64,000 nucleotides of DNA from Peribacillus sp. Bi96 (GCF_918698115.1 NZ_CAKKLV010000019.1:47162-111161), one strand, 5' to 3'; counted from the stretch's first letter, positions 35,340-44,845 are shown. Translations and numbers: made by a program. The notes: generated by a model not told the origin, from the sequence alone.

Positions 35340-35367
35340 AAAAGTCCCTGCACATGCAGGGACTTTT
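35340..35367 (-). terminator. read-through terminator between precursor and enzyme genes
   Basis: Perfect stem AAAGTCCCTGC/GCAGGGACTTT with a 4-nt loop and TTTT on the minus strand. Partial termination here would yield more precursor than enzyme message, a common layout in peptide bacteriocin operons. Confidence 0.82.
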
Positions 35368-35386
35368 GTTTAGAAGACCTGAATCC

Positions 35387-35638
35387 TTAATGGCCGCAAC
35401 GTCCACAACGACCGCCGCACCCTCCGCAGCGTCCGCATCCACCACAACGACCGCAGCCACCGCAACCAAAGCAGCCAAAGCATAAGAAACAGCCAAAACA
35501 ACCAAAGCCACCACCCACACCAATGAATTGTCGAGACGAATCATCCAAATTGTACTGGTTTTGCTCCCAAGGAACTGGCTGACTCACCTGAAAATTGTCT
35601 ACATTCAACATTTGAAGTTGATTTTGGAACTCATTCAT
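35387..35638 (-). CDS. heterocycloanthracin/sonorensin-type TOMM precursor peptide
   Basis: 83 residues. A leader of about 40 residues (begins MNEFQNQLQMLNVDNFQVSQ) is followed by a core that starts GVGGGFGCFGCFLC and continues with CxxC-spaced cysteines to a GRCGH end. I count 12 Cys, ten intervals of Cys-X-X-Cys and one of Cys-X-X-X-Cys; X is mostly Gly, Phe or Arg. The core has no Ser or Thr, so only thiazoles can form. ATG follows GGAGGTAAT. No dedicated export or immunity gene is adjacent. Confidence 0.93.
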   Translation of the reverse strand: MNEFQNQLQMLNVDNFQVSQPVPWEQNQYNLDDSSRQFIGVGGGFGCFGCFLCFGCFGCGGCGRCGGCGRCGGCGGRCGRCGH

Positions 35639-35820
35639 TTATATTACCTCCGTATATTCATTAATAATGTGACGCCTAATAGCAAAAAGAGAAACAGAAG
35701 AAAAGTAGTCCGGGAATCCACACCATGTCATGCACTCCCTTCAACAAAATATGTAAGGCTAGTGGGGATTGCCACTGATTCAAAAGCCTATTTTCCATAG
35801 AATTAAAAGATAAATGAAAA

Positions 35821-35855
35821 AACAAAAAACCAGAAGGTTATATCCTTCCGGTTTT
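35821..35855 (-). terminator. terminator of the NCS2 permease gene
   Basis: Stem AACC(G/A)GAAGG/CCTTC(T/C)GGTT with TTTTTTGTTTTTT on the minus strand. Confidence 0.82.
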
Positions 35856-35964
35856 CATGTTCTACTCTTATTGATAGTACAAGTTCATTAGCTTCTTCTT
35901 TTTCCTTATTTCAATGGTGGATCATTATATGTACACACATCGATCAGGTAAATGGAACATACCC

Positions 35965-37269
35965 TTAATTCTGTTGCGGTTCATACTGCTTCCAGTTCAC
36001 CAATTTTTCCAGCACTATGGATATCAATACTCCCATAATGAGCCCATTCGTTAAAAAGGGCCGTAAAAGCATGGGAACGCCCGCAAATGCGGTGGGCAAG
36101 ATGTTCATCAAACTCACTCCGATCAATACGGGTACGGCAAGCCTAAATATCGTGTCCGAAGTAAAATGCTCATCCTTGACGCTATTGAAAGCCGTTCCAA
36201 ACAGTTGAAGATAAGCAACAAACAATACAGCATTCCCGACGGTTATTGGCATGGTAGCAAGGAAAGAGATTAAAGGAGGAAGCAATCCAATTATGGTCAA
36301 CAGCGTGCCTCCCAATAAAAACGGCCTTCGCTCATAGATTTGCGTACTTTGCAAAAATCCGATGGATGAGGTAAAAGGCGTGTATGGAACAAGGCCAAGT
36401 ACCGGAGCGAAAATGGTAAAACCACCAGTCATAAATAAAGAATTTCGATACTGCTTGTGTTCAGCTTCATCACCGATTAATTCCGATGCGGCCTGAATGG
36501 AAGCGAACGTATTGCACAAATTCAGTAATCCTGCAAAAAAGGAAATCGCTATTATCCCGAATTCCAAGTTTGGAGCACCTAATGGGAAAAATGAAAAAGC
36601 GGCACCCGTAGTGCCCATTTCTCCCCCCGCATCCGGAAATAGCAGCGCGTAAAAAATCCATCCCACGATAATCCCGATCAATATGGAGAAATTGCTTATG
36701 GTCCTTGGGCCTTTTAGTTTTAATATACTTACTAATAAGACAATCCCCAATGATAGAAAACTGACCGGGATGTTAATTTCCCCATTCTCCGTAATTCCCA
36801 GCATCCCCTTAAAAAAAACGAAAATGAGCTGAAACGTCAGAAGGAATAAGTAAACGGTCATGACCATCGGGGTGAAAATCTTCTGGACGTAAGAAATCAG
36901 GTTGAAGGCAGAAATAATCAGGGTCACGATACCTGCTGCAATGAGGCCGGTAGCTATCCCCCCTCCTATTTCAGCATAACCGAGCCCTATCGATGGTGCA
37001 GATAATCCTAAGTTCAACATCACTCCCCACAATAAACCAGAGTGACCTTCCATAATTGGATACTTATGCCCTTTCCAACCTTGGATGACACAAGCGATCC
37101 CAGTGAATATAAGCGAGCTTCTCATGGTCATTTCCGTGACATTGGAAGGAAGATCAAATGCTGCTCCAATCGATATCGGCACTACTACCGTATTTGCAAA
37201 AATAAAAAACAACCATTGAAAAGAAGAAAATAGAGTCACAGATGATCCCCAGCTTTTCATAGTTTCCAT
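35965..37269 (-). CDS. NCS2-family purine/pyrimidine (uracil/xanthine) permease
   Basis: 434 residues with about 12-14 membrane helices. NCS2 features include the N-terminal QWLFFIFANTVVVPISIGAAF, GHSGLLWGVML and the motif region ISFFAGLLNLCNTFASIQAASELIGDE (about 240-266). Imports a nucleobase by proton symport. It lies between the bacteriocin cluster and three CodA-like deaminase genes, on the same strand, but a 440-bp gap and the absence of the shared AGTAAA promoter suggest it is a separate unit. Confidence 0.88.
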   Translation of the reverse strand: METMKSWGSSVTLFSSFQWLFFIFANTVVVPISIGAAFDLPSNVTEMTMRSSLIFTGIACVIQGWKGHKYPIMEGHSGLLWGVMLNLGLSAPSIGLGYAEIGGGIATGLIAAGIVTLIISAFNLISYVQKIFTPMVMTVYLFLLTFQLIFVFFKGMLGITENGEINIPVSFLSLGIVLLVSILKLKGPRTISNFSILIGIIVGWIFYALLFPDAGGEMGTTGAAFSFFPLGAPNLEFGIIAISFFAGLLNLCNTFASIQAASELIGDEAEHKQYRNSLFMTGGFTIFAPVLGLVPYTPFTSSIGFLQSTQIYERRPFLLGGTLLTIIGLLPPLISFLATMPITVGNAVLFVAYLQLFGTAFNSVKDEHFTSDTIFRLAVPVLIGVSLMNILPTAFAGVPMLLRPFLTNGLIMGVLISIVLEKLVNWKQYEPQQN

Positions 37270-37709
37270 CTCCTTTGAACATGATGCTTTTCAAGCTTAT
37301 GGTGAATACAGGATTCCTTCCATCGCCTTCCCCTTAAGCGAAGGCGCAGGACAATACCCATGTTAATAAGACGCTTCCCCCTGATCATCATGCTAGCAAT
37401 ATTTTAATAGTAACCGCTATCATGCATGGAATCTATGGGAAGCAAGGAATTAAAGAATGATTGTTACCAGCCCTTTTTTGAATCGAATTCATTTTATCTC
37501 TTTAAAGTGTATAGGGCAATAACGATAATGACATGGGAGGGAAATCCTTAACCAATATAGCAAAAAAAAATGACTTCCCCAGCATATAACACAAATTAGT
37601 AAAAGTACAAGAGAACGGAAAATGATGAACAGCCAGCTTTCCAAGCCTTACATTGACCAAAACGAAAAAGGAAATCCGGAAGTATCCAGAGATCCTTTTG
37701 GGGTTAACC
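37270..37709. other. leader of the NCS2 gene and downstream end of the deaminase operon
   Basis: Contains one tidy hairpin (CGCCTTC/GAAGGCG, 37324-37347) about 60 bp before the permease ATG. I looked for a purine riboswitch (TATA...GTNTCTAC pattern) and found none. No gene is convincing. Confidence 0.4.
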
Positions 37710-38957
37710 TTACAAGTCAATTGACTGCTTTTGTTTACTCAGTGAACCGGAAACGATGTTTCCCTTGTAAATGACCGCTTTACGCCCAGAACGCCTGGCA
37801 ACTGCTTCAGCAGAACAGCTGGCGTCAATTAACACTAGGCTTGCAGCATCCCCCACCTTTGGCCATACCTGGTTACCATTTTCATCTAATGGGGTTTTTC
37901 CGCCAGTTATATGCCTTAGTGTTTGGGATAGGGAGACTTCATCAACCCATTTGAAACGTTCTGCCAGCCTGCCAGCTCTCTCTAAAATATCACCATTCCC
38001 GAGTGGTGACCATAAATCAAAGATATTATCATTACCTACAGATACCTCAACCCCTCTTTCATGTAATAAATCAACAGGGGGCATTTGTCTGTTAATCGGG
38101 ACGCTGGTGACAATGGAAATCCCTGCATCCCTAAGAATGTCAGCCAGCTCATAGGCTTCTTCTTTGGATACATCTCCGATACCAAATGCATGGCTTACAG
38201 CTACCTTACCTTCCCAGCCTGCTTGCTTAGTTAGAGCTGCCAAACGTTTCATCGTGAACGTACCCAGGTGGCCAGGGTCATGTAAATGCAGGTCAACATC
38301 GGCATTCGCTTCCACTGCTAAATCCATCAATTGTACCAGGGATGCTTCAATATCGTTATCGATTGTGGCTGGATCAACTGCCCCTACGATTCCTGCTCCG
38401 TTTCGCAATGCCTCTCTGACAAGCTTTGTAGAATCAGACCGTAACAATCCGTGCTGTGCAAATGCGACTATCTCTGAACTTAGTCTATTAGAATAACCAG
38501 CAAGCGCCTGTTGTACTTGTTCTAAGTTTTGCAATCTCACTTCCGGGTAGATATCAACGTGAGTCCGTACATGAGTGGAGCCCGAAGCTAAAAGTATTTC
38601 CAGTAAAGATTCAGCACGTTTACGTGTGCTGCTTCCAATAGTAGGAAGCACCTTCTTCTCATTTTCAAAACGTTCAGTGACACTTGATGAAGGAGTGCAC
38701 GCTCTCCATACATCTCCCATCAAGGTCTTGTCAAGATGTACATGCTTTTCAATGAATGAAGGAAGCACCAGCAATCCTTTTGCGTCTTCCCATGGTACAT
38801 CGGTAGAAATGGGATCCCCATCTTTGACAATCTTCGTGATTCTTCCATTCTCTATTAATAGATGAAATAGCCCAGTTATTGTGCCTGTAACTCTTTCATT
38901 CTCTTTTTGGTAACCACATTCCAAACGTGCATTCTTTAACCAATAGATTGTATTCAT
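37710..38957 (-). CDS. CodA-like cytosine-deaminase-family amidohydrolase, paralogue 3
   Basis: 415 residues. Motifs: LPSFIEKHVHLDKT (metal HxH), THVRTHVDIYP, AQHGLLRS, DVDLHLHDPGHLGTF, AVSHAFGIGD and VSVGNDNIFDLWSPLGNGD. The last equals the FGHDDVFDPWYPLGT region of E. coli CodA. In CodA the catalytic Glu is in HCDEID; here the place reads HLHDPG, so an Asp or another residue must act. Start chosen at MNTIYWL to match the other two paralogues. Removes an amino or amide group from an N-heterocycle; the true substrate is unknown. Confidence 0.85.
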   Translation of the reverse strand: MNTIYWLKNARLECGYQKENERVTGTITGLFHLLIENGRITKIVKDGDPISTDVPWEDAKGLLVLPSFIEKHVHLDKTLMGDVWRACTPSSSVTERFENEKKVLPTIGSSTRKRAESLLEILLASGSTHVRTHVDIYPEVRLQNLEQVQQALAGYSNRLSSEIVAFAQHGLLRSDSTKLVREALRNGAGIVGAVDPATIDNDIEASLVQLMDLAVEANADVDLHLHDPGHLGTFTMKRLAALTKQAGWEGKVAVSHAFGIGDVSKEEAYELADILRDAGISIVTSVPINRQMPPVDLLHERGVEVSVGNDNIFDLWSPLGNGDILERAGRLAERFKWVDEVSLSQTLRHITGGKTPLDENGNQVWPKVGDAASLVLIDASCSAEAVARRSGRKAVIYKGNIVSGSLSKQKQSIDL

Positions 38958-38992
38958 GCCCTTCATCCCTTCTTGTAATAGACATTAAATTC

Positions 38993-40234
38993 TCAGTTCA
39001 AAGCAGTTTCACCGGCCAGTCCACCGTAAACCAAATTTCCATTGGCAATCACCGCTGCACGCCTAGATCTCCTGGCAACTGCCTCGGCAGAACATGAAGC
39101 ATCCACTAATACAACACTTGCATCATCTCCGACATTCGGCCATAAACGGTTACCTTTACGGTCGAGTGTCTTAAGCCCGCCCGTAATGAATTGGAGAGAT
39201 TGAGACAATGCATATTCATCCTTCCAGTTGTATCTCTCAGCTAACCGACCTGACTTTTCCAGCATATCTCCTGTCCCGAATGGAGACCAGGAGTCATAAA
39301 AACCATCACATCCAAGCGCTACATGTACACCCTTTTCATGCAGTAAATCAATCGGGGGAATGATTCGGTTTATCGGAACAGTAGACATGATGGCCATCCC
39401 TAAATTTGATAAAAGGCTTGCCAGTTCATGGGACTCTTCAATAGAAACATCACCAAGTGCAAAAGCATGGCTGACAGCCACTCTGTTTTTCCACCCTGCT
39501 TCATCGATGAAAGAAGCCAGTTTCTTGATTGTATAAAATCCCAGATGACCCGGATCGTGTATATGAATATCAATATCTGCATCAAATTCAACAGCTAGAT
39601 TCACCATTTCATATAGGGAAGCTTCTATATTATTATCCACTCCACCCGGATCCAAGCCACCCACTAAGGACGCCCCTTCTCTCATCGCTTGTCTCATTAA
39701 CGCAGTTGAGTTCGTTCGGAGCAATCCGTGCTGCGGGAACGCCACGATCTCATGTGTCATTTTACCGTTGAAGCGATCTAGCGCTTTCTGAATTTCTTCC
39801 AAATTCTTCAAACCAATGTACGGGTCAATATTAACATGCGTCCTGACATGCGTTGCCCCGCCTTTTAACAAGAGTTGAAGCATCTGCTCAGCTCGGTGCT
39901 GTCCTGTTCGTGCAAGTTCAGCAAGCTCCGCCGCTTCTAATTTTAACCGCTCCATTAAATTTGCAACCGGTGTGCATGATTTCCAAGGCATTCCTAAATA
40001 GGTCTTGTCAAGATGGTTATGCATCTCTTTAAATGCAGGAAGTGCCAGTAGCTTGCCTGCGTCTTGAACGGGAAGATGAGTTTGCAAAGGAACATTAGCC
40101 AATTGAATTTCCTTTATGACTCCATCATTTATATACATATTATATAAGTCGGTCTTCGTTCTATCGATTCTCTCATTCTCAAAAACATATCCACTATCAA
40201 GTGTAACGTTAGTAAGCCAGTATGATTTATACAT
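38993..40234 (-). CDS. CodA-like amidohydrolase, paralogue 2
   Basis: 413 residues. Same motif series as its neighbours: LPAFKEMHNHLDKT, THVRTHVNIDP, PQHGLLRT, DIDIHIHDPGHLGFY, SHAFALGD and LGCDGFYDSWSPFGTGD. It begins MYKSYWLTNV, as do the others. 24 bp after paralogue 1 and 35 bp before paralogue 3. The three are roughly half identical, so the duplications are old and the enzymes probably differ in substrate. Confidence 0.85.
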   Translation of the reverse strand: MYKSYWLTNVTLDSGYVFENERIDRTKTDLYNMYINDGVIKEIQLANVPLQTHLPVQDAGKLLALPAFKEMHNHLDKTYLGMPWKSCTPVANLMERLKLEAAELAELARTGQHRAEQMLQLLLKGGATHVRTHVNIDPYIGLKNLEEIQKALDRFNGKMTHEIVAFPQHGLLRTNSTALMRQAMREGASLVGGLDPGGVDNNIEASLYEMVNLAVEFDADIDIHIHDPGHLGFYTIKKLASFIDEAGWKNRVAVSHAFALGDVSIEESHELASLLSNLGMAIMSTVPINRIIPPIDLLHEKGVHVALGCDGFYDSWSPFGTGDMLEKSGRLAERYNWKDEYALSQSLQFITGGLKTLDRKGNRLWPNVGDDASVVLVDASCSAEAVARRSRRAAVIANGNLVYGGLAGETALN

Positions 40235-40258
40235 TACATCACTCTCTTTAATAGAAGA

Positions 40259-41506
40259 TTAGACACCTGTCGTCTCAAATGATGAAATAGATCCGCTTAC
40301 AACGTTGCCCCTGAAGATGACCGCGGCACGTTTTGACCTTCTAGCCACCGCTTCAGCTGAACAGCTTGCTTCAAGCAGAACGATATTCGCCTCATCCCCA
40401 ACATTTGGCCATGTCTTGACTCCCTCTTGGTTTAATGGGGTCTTCCCTCCTGTTATGAATTGCAGGCTTTTAGCTAAAGAACGTTCGTCAATCATACGGA
40501 ACCTCTCTGCAAGGCGACCGGCCTTTTCAAGATTATCTCCGATGCCAAACGGTGTCCAATGGTCAGTGATGCTGTCATTACCCAGTTCGACTTTTACCCC
40601 TTTTTCATGGAGCAAGGGTATCGGGATCGTTCTGAAGATAGGCACAGTGGATGTTATGGATATTCCTAATTCCGAAAACCTTTCAGCTATACTCGTTGCC
40701 TCCGGAACTGAAAGATCGGCCAAACCGCTGGCGTGGCTAACCGTTACCCTTCCTTGCCACCCTGCGTCTTCCGTCATGGATGCAAGACGCTGCATCGTAA
40801 AGAGGCCAAGCTGATCTGGATCATGTAGATGGACATCGATATCCGAATTCGATTCTACGGCAATGTCCATGATCGTTTCAAGAGATCGCTCTATATTTTC
40901 ATCAATGGAGGCAGGGTCCACTCCACCTACAAGATTCGCCCCATACTTCATGGCCTCCCTGATTAGTCCTACGGAATTTGAACGCAATAGTCCATGCTGC
41001 GGGAATGCAACGATTTCATATGTCAATTTATCTTTATAACCTTCCAGCGCTTGTATAGTAGCCTCTAAATTTTTCAAGCCTATAACTGGATCTACATTAC
41101 AATGGGTCCGTATATGAGTGGATCCGTAATCCAATAATAAATCCAGCATTTTTTCTGCTCTTTCTTTGGCAGTTGGCAATAATTCAGGAAGTAACGTCTG
41201 CTCTTCCTCTATCCGGGTCTTGACACCATTAATTGCAGGCATACAAGCCTTCCACGGACCACCATAGTACGTTTTATCAATATGAATATGCATTTCTTTA
41301 AACGAAGGGACCATCAGCAGGCCGCGCACATCATACTGTGGGTTTTGATCTGTTATAGATTCGTTTGCAGATATAATAGAAGAAATTTTTCCGTTTTCAA
41401 TCCTAACGTGGTAATTTCCGGTTGCAGTACCAGTAATCGTTTCATTTTCATTATAAGTAAATCCATTTTCCAAGCGTACATTCGTTAACCAATACGATTG
41501 TGACAT
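40259..41506 (-). CDS. CodA-like amidohydrolase, paralogue 1
   Basis: 415 residues; MSQSYWLTNV start with GGAAGGGTGAG upstream. Motifs: VPSFKEMHIHIDKT, THIRTHCNVDP, PQHGLLRS, DIDVHLHDPDQLGLF, SHASGLAD and LGNDSITDHWTPFGIGD. First gene of the three-gene deaminase operon. Its promoter (41549-41612) has the same AGTAAA direct-repeat architecture as the two binding-protein promoters. Confidence 0.86.
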   Translation of the reverse strand: MSQSYWLTNVRLENGFTYNENETITGTATGNYHVRIENGKISSIISANESITDQNPQYDVRGLLMVPSFKEMHIHIDKTYYGGPWKACMPAINGVKTRIEEEQTLLPELLPTAKERAEKMLDLLLDYGSTHIRTHCNVDPVIGLKNLEATIQALEGYKDKLTYEIVAFPQHGLLRSNSVGLIREAMKYGANLVGGVDPASIDENIERSLETIMDIAVESNSDIDVHLHDPDQLGLFTMQRLASMTEDAGWQGRVTVSHASGLADLSVPEATSIAERFSELGISITSTVPIFRTIPIPLLHEKGVKVELGNDSITDHWTPFGIGDNLEKAGRLAERFRMIDERSLAKSLQFITGGKTPLNQEGVKTWPNVGDEANIVLLEASCSAEAVARRSKRAAVIFRGNVVSGSISSFETTGV

Positions 41507-41548
41507 TAAACTCACCCTTCCACTCCAGATTGAACATGCCTCCATTTC

Positions 41549-41612
41549 ATTATAATTGTAAAGGTTAACAATTAATTTCAGAATTTTTACTCGTTTTTAA
41601 GTTATTTTTACT
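41549..41612 (-). promoter_or_regulatory. shared regulon promoter, copy 1 (deaminase operon)
   Basis: Minus-strand view: AGTAAA at 41612-41607, AGTAAA at 41591-41586 (21 bp apart), then 31 bp, then TATAAT at 41554-41549. No -35 box is evident, as in activator-dependent promoters. The ATG follows 43 bp after the -10. Confidence 0.75.
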
Positions 41613-41627
41613 TATTGTGCCAAAAAA

Positions 41628-41656
41628 AGGTTCACCCTAAATGGATGAACCCCTTC
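41628..41656 (-). terminator. terminator after binding protein 1
   Basis: Stem GGGTTCATCC.../...GGGTGAACC followed by TTTTTTT on the minus strand; makes the binding-protein gene a separate unit. Confidence 0.85.
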
Positions 41657-41670
41657 TTCTTATCTGATCA

Positions 41671-43236
41671 TCACTTAATCGTTACTCCATTTATATCTAA
41701 ATAGCCTGAAGGACTGATTGAAAACCCTTTCACTTCTTTCCCGACTGCGGCAACATTTTCAATGACCCTTACAGGAATATATGGAGTATCACCCATCTCG
41801 ATTTCCTGGGCCTCTGCGTATAGCTCTTTTCGTTTTTCTTCCCCTTTTTCTTTTCTGGCGGCATCTATTAAATCGTCAACCTTTTGATTGCTGTAAAAGA
41901 ATGTATTCCCGGCCGCCCCCTGTGAATTCGTATGGAAAAGATTATATTGATTATAGTCAGCATCTCCGGTCGCGTTTCTCCAGCTGATGATGAACATTTC
42001 CGATTGCCCTTTATTCACTTGTTCCACGAACGATCCGTACTCCATGACCTGTACCTTCAAATTGATTCCGATCCCTTTTAGTTGGGATTGAAGGACTTCT
42101 GCCAAGTTGACTCTTTCTTTACTGTCCATCGTTAGGATGGTCGCGTCCAAACCTTTTGAATAACCTGCTTCAGCCATCAATTTCTTCGCTTCTTTAAGAT
42201 TGTAATCATAGGCTTTCAGATTAGCGTTGTACCCGAATACTTTAGAGCCCATTAAGGAGTTCGCCTTTACACCCACATTATTAAAGACACCTTTAATGAT
42301 CGAATCCATTTCAATGGCATGGGCAATGGCTTTACGAACCCGTACATCATTGAACGGTTCATTATTGACATTGAACCCTAAATATTCGGTACCATAGCCT
42401 TCACTGCGGTAAACATCCATTGCCGCTGAGGATTCCACCTGGTCCATGACAGCGATGGGAAGAGGTTCCGCGATTTGCGCTTCACCCGTTTCTATCATCG
42501 ATATCCTCGTTGAATCTTCTGGGACGACCTTGAAGATGACCTTATCCACTTTTGGTTCATTTCCCCAATAATTTTTGTTTTTTAACAATGTGATTTCTTG
42601 GCCCGGGGACCATGAGTCAAAAACGAAAGGTCCGGTTCCATTCGGTTCTTGGATAATCTTTTTGCCATACTTTTCAATGGTTTTCGGACTGATGATTCCG
42701 CCTTCATGATTCGCCAAGATGGATAGCAGTGGAGAAAAAGGTTCCTTCAGAATGAATTGCACGGTATATTCATCTATCGGTTTCACTTCTTTTACCATTT
42801 CGAATACCACCGCTCGGGGAGAGGCAACCTTCGGATCTAAAAGTCTATCAAACGTTTTTTTGACCGCATCTGCATTAAATGGTGTGCCATCATGAAACTT
42901 TACATCTTCCCGAAGCTTGAATTCCCAGGTCGTGTCATTTACTTGCTTCCATTTTTCTGCTAGCATAGGCTGTATTTCACTATTCTTATCTCGTTGTACA
43001 AGACCCTCATAAATTTTATGATGAGTGACACTAGCGGCATTAATCGTGGACATGAACTGCTGATCCAAATTCTCAGCATCTGATAAACGGGCAATGACCA
43101 AAGTCCCCCCTTCCTTAGATGCTTTGTTTTGGTCACTTGCTGTTGTGCTTACGTCCTTGTTAGAAGAACAGCCAGTAATTATGAAAACCATGAACATGAC
43201 TAGAAAAAGCTTTCTTATCCCCTGTTTTAACCCCAT
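41671..43236 (-). CDS. Opp/Dpp-type ABC substrate-binding lipoprotein 1
   Basis: 521 residues of the SBP_bac_5 family. Lipoprotein signal with ITGCSSN (Cys about 21), then EGGTLVIARLSDAENLDQQF, EGLVQRD, WKQVNDTTWEFKLREDVKFHDGTPF, and a C-terminal YIPVRVIENVAAV. ATG at 43236 follows GGGAGGTCC. It is a close paralogue of binding protein 2 (46422-47978). Only one permease/ATPase set is present, so both probably serve it with different ligands. Confidence 0.9.
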   Translation of the reverse strand: MGLKQGIRKLFLVMFMVFIITGCSSNKDVSTTASDQNKASKEGGTLVIARLSDAENLDQQFMSTINAASVTHHKIYEGLVQRDKNSEIQPMLAEKWKQVNDTTWEFKLREDVKFHDGTPFNADAVKKTFDRLLDPKVASPRAVVFEMVKEVKPIDEYTVQFILKEPFSPLLSILANHEGGIISPKTIEKYGKKIIQEPNGTGPFVFDSWSPGQEITLLKNKNYWGNEPKVDKVIFKVVPEDSTRISMIETGEAQIAEPLPIAVMDQVESSAAMDVYRSEGYGTEYLGFNVNNEPFNDVRVRKAIAHAIEMDSIIKGVFNNVGVKANSLMGSKVFGYNANLKAYDYNLKEAKKLMAEAGYSKGLDATILTMDSKERVNLAEVLQSQLKGIGINLKVQVMEYGSFVEQVNKGQSEMFIISWRNATGDADYNQYNLFHTNSQGAAGNTFFYSNQKVDDLIDAARKEKGEEKRKELYAEAQEIEMGDTPYIPVRVIENVAAVGKEVKGFSISPSGYLDINGVTIK

Positions 43237-43276
43237 GGATTTGGACCTCCCGATTTCATTTTTTGTCATTTATCTA

Positions 43277-43340
43277 ATTATAAGAAATATTCTGACTATT
43301 AATTTTGAAAATCTTTACTATCTTTTTCAATTTCTTTACT
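43277..43340 (-). promoter_or_regulatory. shared regulon promoter, copy 2 (binding protein 1)
   Basis: AGTAAA at 43340-43335 and 43319-43314 (21 bp apart), 31 bp, then TATAAT at 43282-43277 on the minus strand. Same geometry to the base as the copies at 41549-41612 and 48053-48116. Confidence 0.75.
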
Positions 43341-43359
43341 TGTTTTTGGAAATGCATAT

Positions 43360-44844
43360 TTACGCTTTTGCATGACTGATCGATTCTACGACCCTAAATG
43401 ACGACTGGAACAATTCTTTCTCAGGAAGCTTTTGATAATCTCTTTCCATATATCCTCTTCTCATCCTATCAAAATACTTTTGTCCTTTATATTTGATCTC
43501 ATTCAAATCAAGATTGGGGATCACTTGATCTTTCATGACTATTTTTCCGTTTATGATGGATAATTTAACGTCACTCCCAGATCCACTTACGAACATGGTC
43601 CGAATGGGATCATCGGTTACACCCATATGATAACTGTCCAAGTCCACCACAATGATATCTGCTTTTGCCCCTGCGGCAATGCGGCCAAGATCGTTCCTGC
43701 CAAGAAAAGCGGCGGCATCAAGAGTGACTGACCGAAAGAAATCGGCAAATGTAGAGCCTTCCACTTCCTTTTCCACGATTCGTGAGAGCATGCTGCCTGT
43801 CCTGATGTTCTGGAACATATCTGGAGGGAATGTATCCGTTCCAAGTGCTATATTGATCCCTGCCCTTTTATATTTAGCAAATGACTCTAATGCGGACCCA
43901 TGCCGACCGATGATCAGCGGACAATGAATCACCGTAGTATTCGTTTCTTTTAGCAGCGCTAAGTCATCACCGTGTCCATATTTGGCTTCACTATATCCGG
44001 AAACAAAATGGGCATGAGGTATCCCTGTCCTTGGGCCAAGAAAATCCAGGTCATACAAATATTTAATGGGTGTGACACCAAAGGATTCCCATATGGTGTT
44101 GAATTCAAAGCTTCCCTGGGCAGCATGAAGCTTTATCGGCACATCCAATTTTTCACTGTAATATTTTGTCTGTTTTAAGATATCTGCCGTTTGGGACTCG
44201 ATACGCTCTGGCGCAAGCATCCCTCTGACCATGCCTTCGTAGGCTCCATCGAATTTTTCTACAAACTCTACCGCTTTTTGTAATCCAGCTTCCCCAGCCT
44301 TTTCATCCCAATGCAGTTTTATCTTTCCGTCAGGCTGGACAACCCTCATTCCGGATTGGAAACTCGGGCCCAGGTAAATTCTTAACCCCAATCCAGCAGC
44401 TTGTTCTGCCGCAGATGCCAATTCATCATAGGTTTCAGCCCAGCTTTTATAAAATACGGAAGTAATGGGCATGGCAGTCGTTACGCCATGTAGAATGAGC
44501 TGTGAATAAGCATATAAAGATTTAAAGGATTCTTCTTCCGCTGTCATCCATTCCTGATGACCGCTTTTTATATAATTCTCTGACCAGAGAAGATTTTTCT
44601 GTCTGTTGGTACCAGCTTCAAAATGTAAAATATCATGGTCAATGTCGCCTAAAGCATTTAAATCAATGAACCCCGGACTAATAATAGCATTTCCGGCGTC
44701 CATCACCTCGTCCACTTCTTCGGCATAATTCTTTCCGACATACACAATCGTGTCCTTTTCATAAACGATCTCTGCATTTTCCAAAATGACATGATCGCAC
44801 CCATCATACCCAATTACATATCTACCTTTAAGCTTGGTTTTCAT
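43360..44844 (-). CDS. ATZ/TRZ-type amidohydrolase with altered metal motif
   Basis: 494 residues. Overall pattern of COG0402 hydrolases: start strand, ISPGFID at about 55-61, VPIKLHAAQGS, HAHFVSGYSEAKYG, VIHCPLIIGRHGSALE and ALGTDTFPPDMFQNIRTGS. The place where the metal-binding HxH normally follows PGFID reads LNALGDIDHD, so the two histidines are absent. The enzyme may bind metal differently or be catalytically altered. ATG at 44844 follows GAAAGGGG and is one base after the upstream stop. Confidence 0.8.
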   Translation of the reverse strand: MKTKLKGRYVIGYDGCDHVILENAEIVYEKDTIVYVGKNYAEEVDEVMDAGNAIISPGFIDLNALGDIDHDILHFEAGTNRQKNLLWSENYIKSGHQEWMTAEEESFKSLYAYSQLILHGVTTAMPITSVFYKSWAETYDELASAAEQAAGLGLRIYLGPSFQSGMRVVQPDGKIKLHWDEKAGEAGLQKAVEFVEKFDGAYEGMVRGMLAPERIESQTADILKQTKYYSEKLDVPIKLHAAQGSFEFNTIWESFGVTPIKYLYDLDFLGPRTGIPHAHFVSGYSEAKYGHGDDLALLKETNTTVIHCPLIIGRHGSALESFAKYKRAGINIALGTDTFPPDMFQNIRTGSMLSRIVEKEVEGSTFADFFRSVTLDAAAFLGRNDLGRIAAGAKADIIVVDLDSYHMGVTDDPIRTMFVSGSGSDVKLSIINGKIVMKDQVIPNLDLNEIKYKGQKYFDRMRRGYMERDYQKLPEKELFQSSFRVVESISHAKA

Positions 44845-44845
44845 C

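Noticed and set aside
37270..37500. Purine riboswitch before the NCS2 permease
   Set aside because: Searched for the conserved three-way-junction sequences; only one plain hairpin is present.
37622..37774. 50-codon plus ORF starting MMNSQLSKPY
   Set aside because: Weak ribosome-binding site and overlaps the 3' end of the deaminase gene on the other strand.
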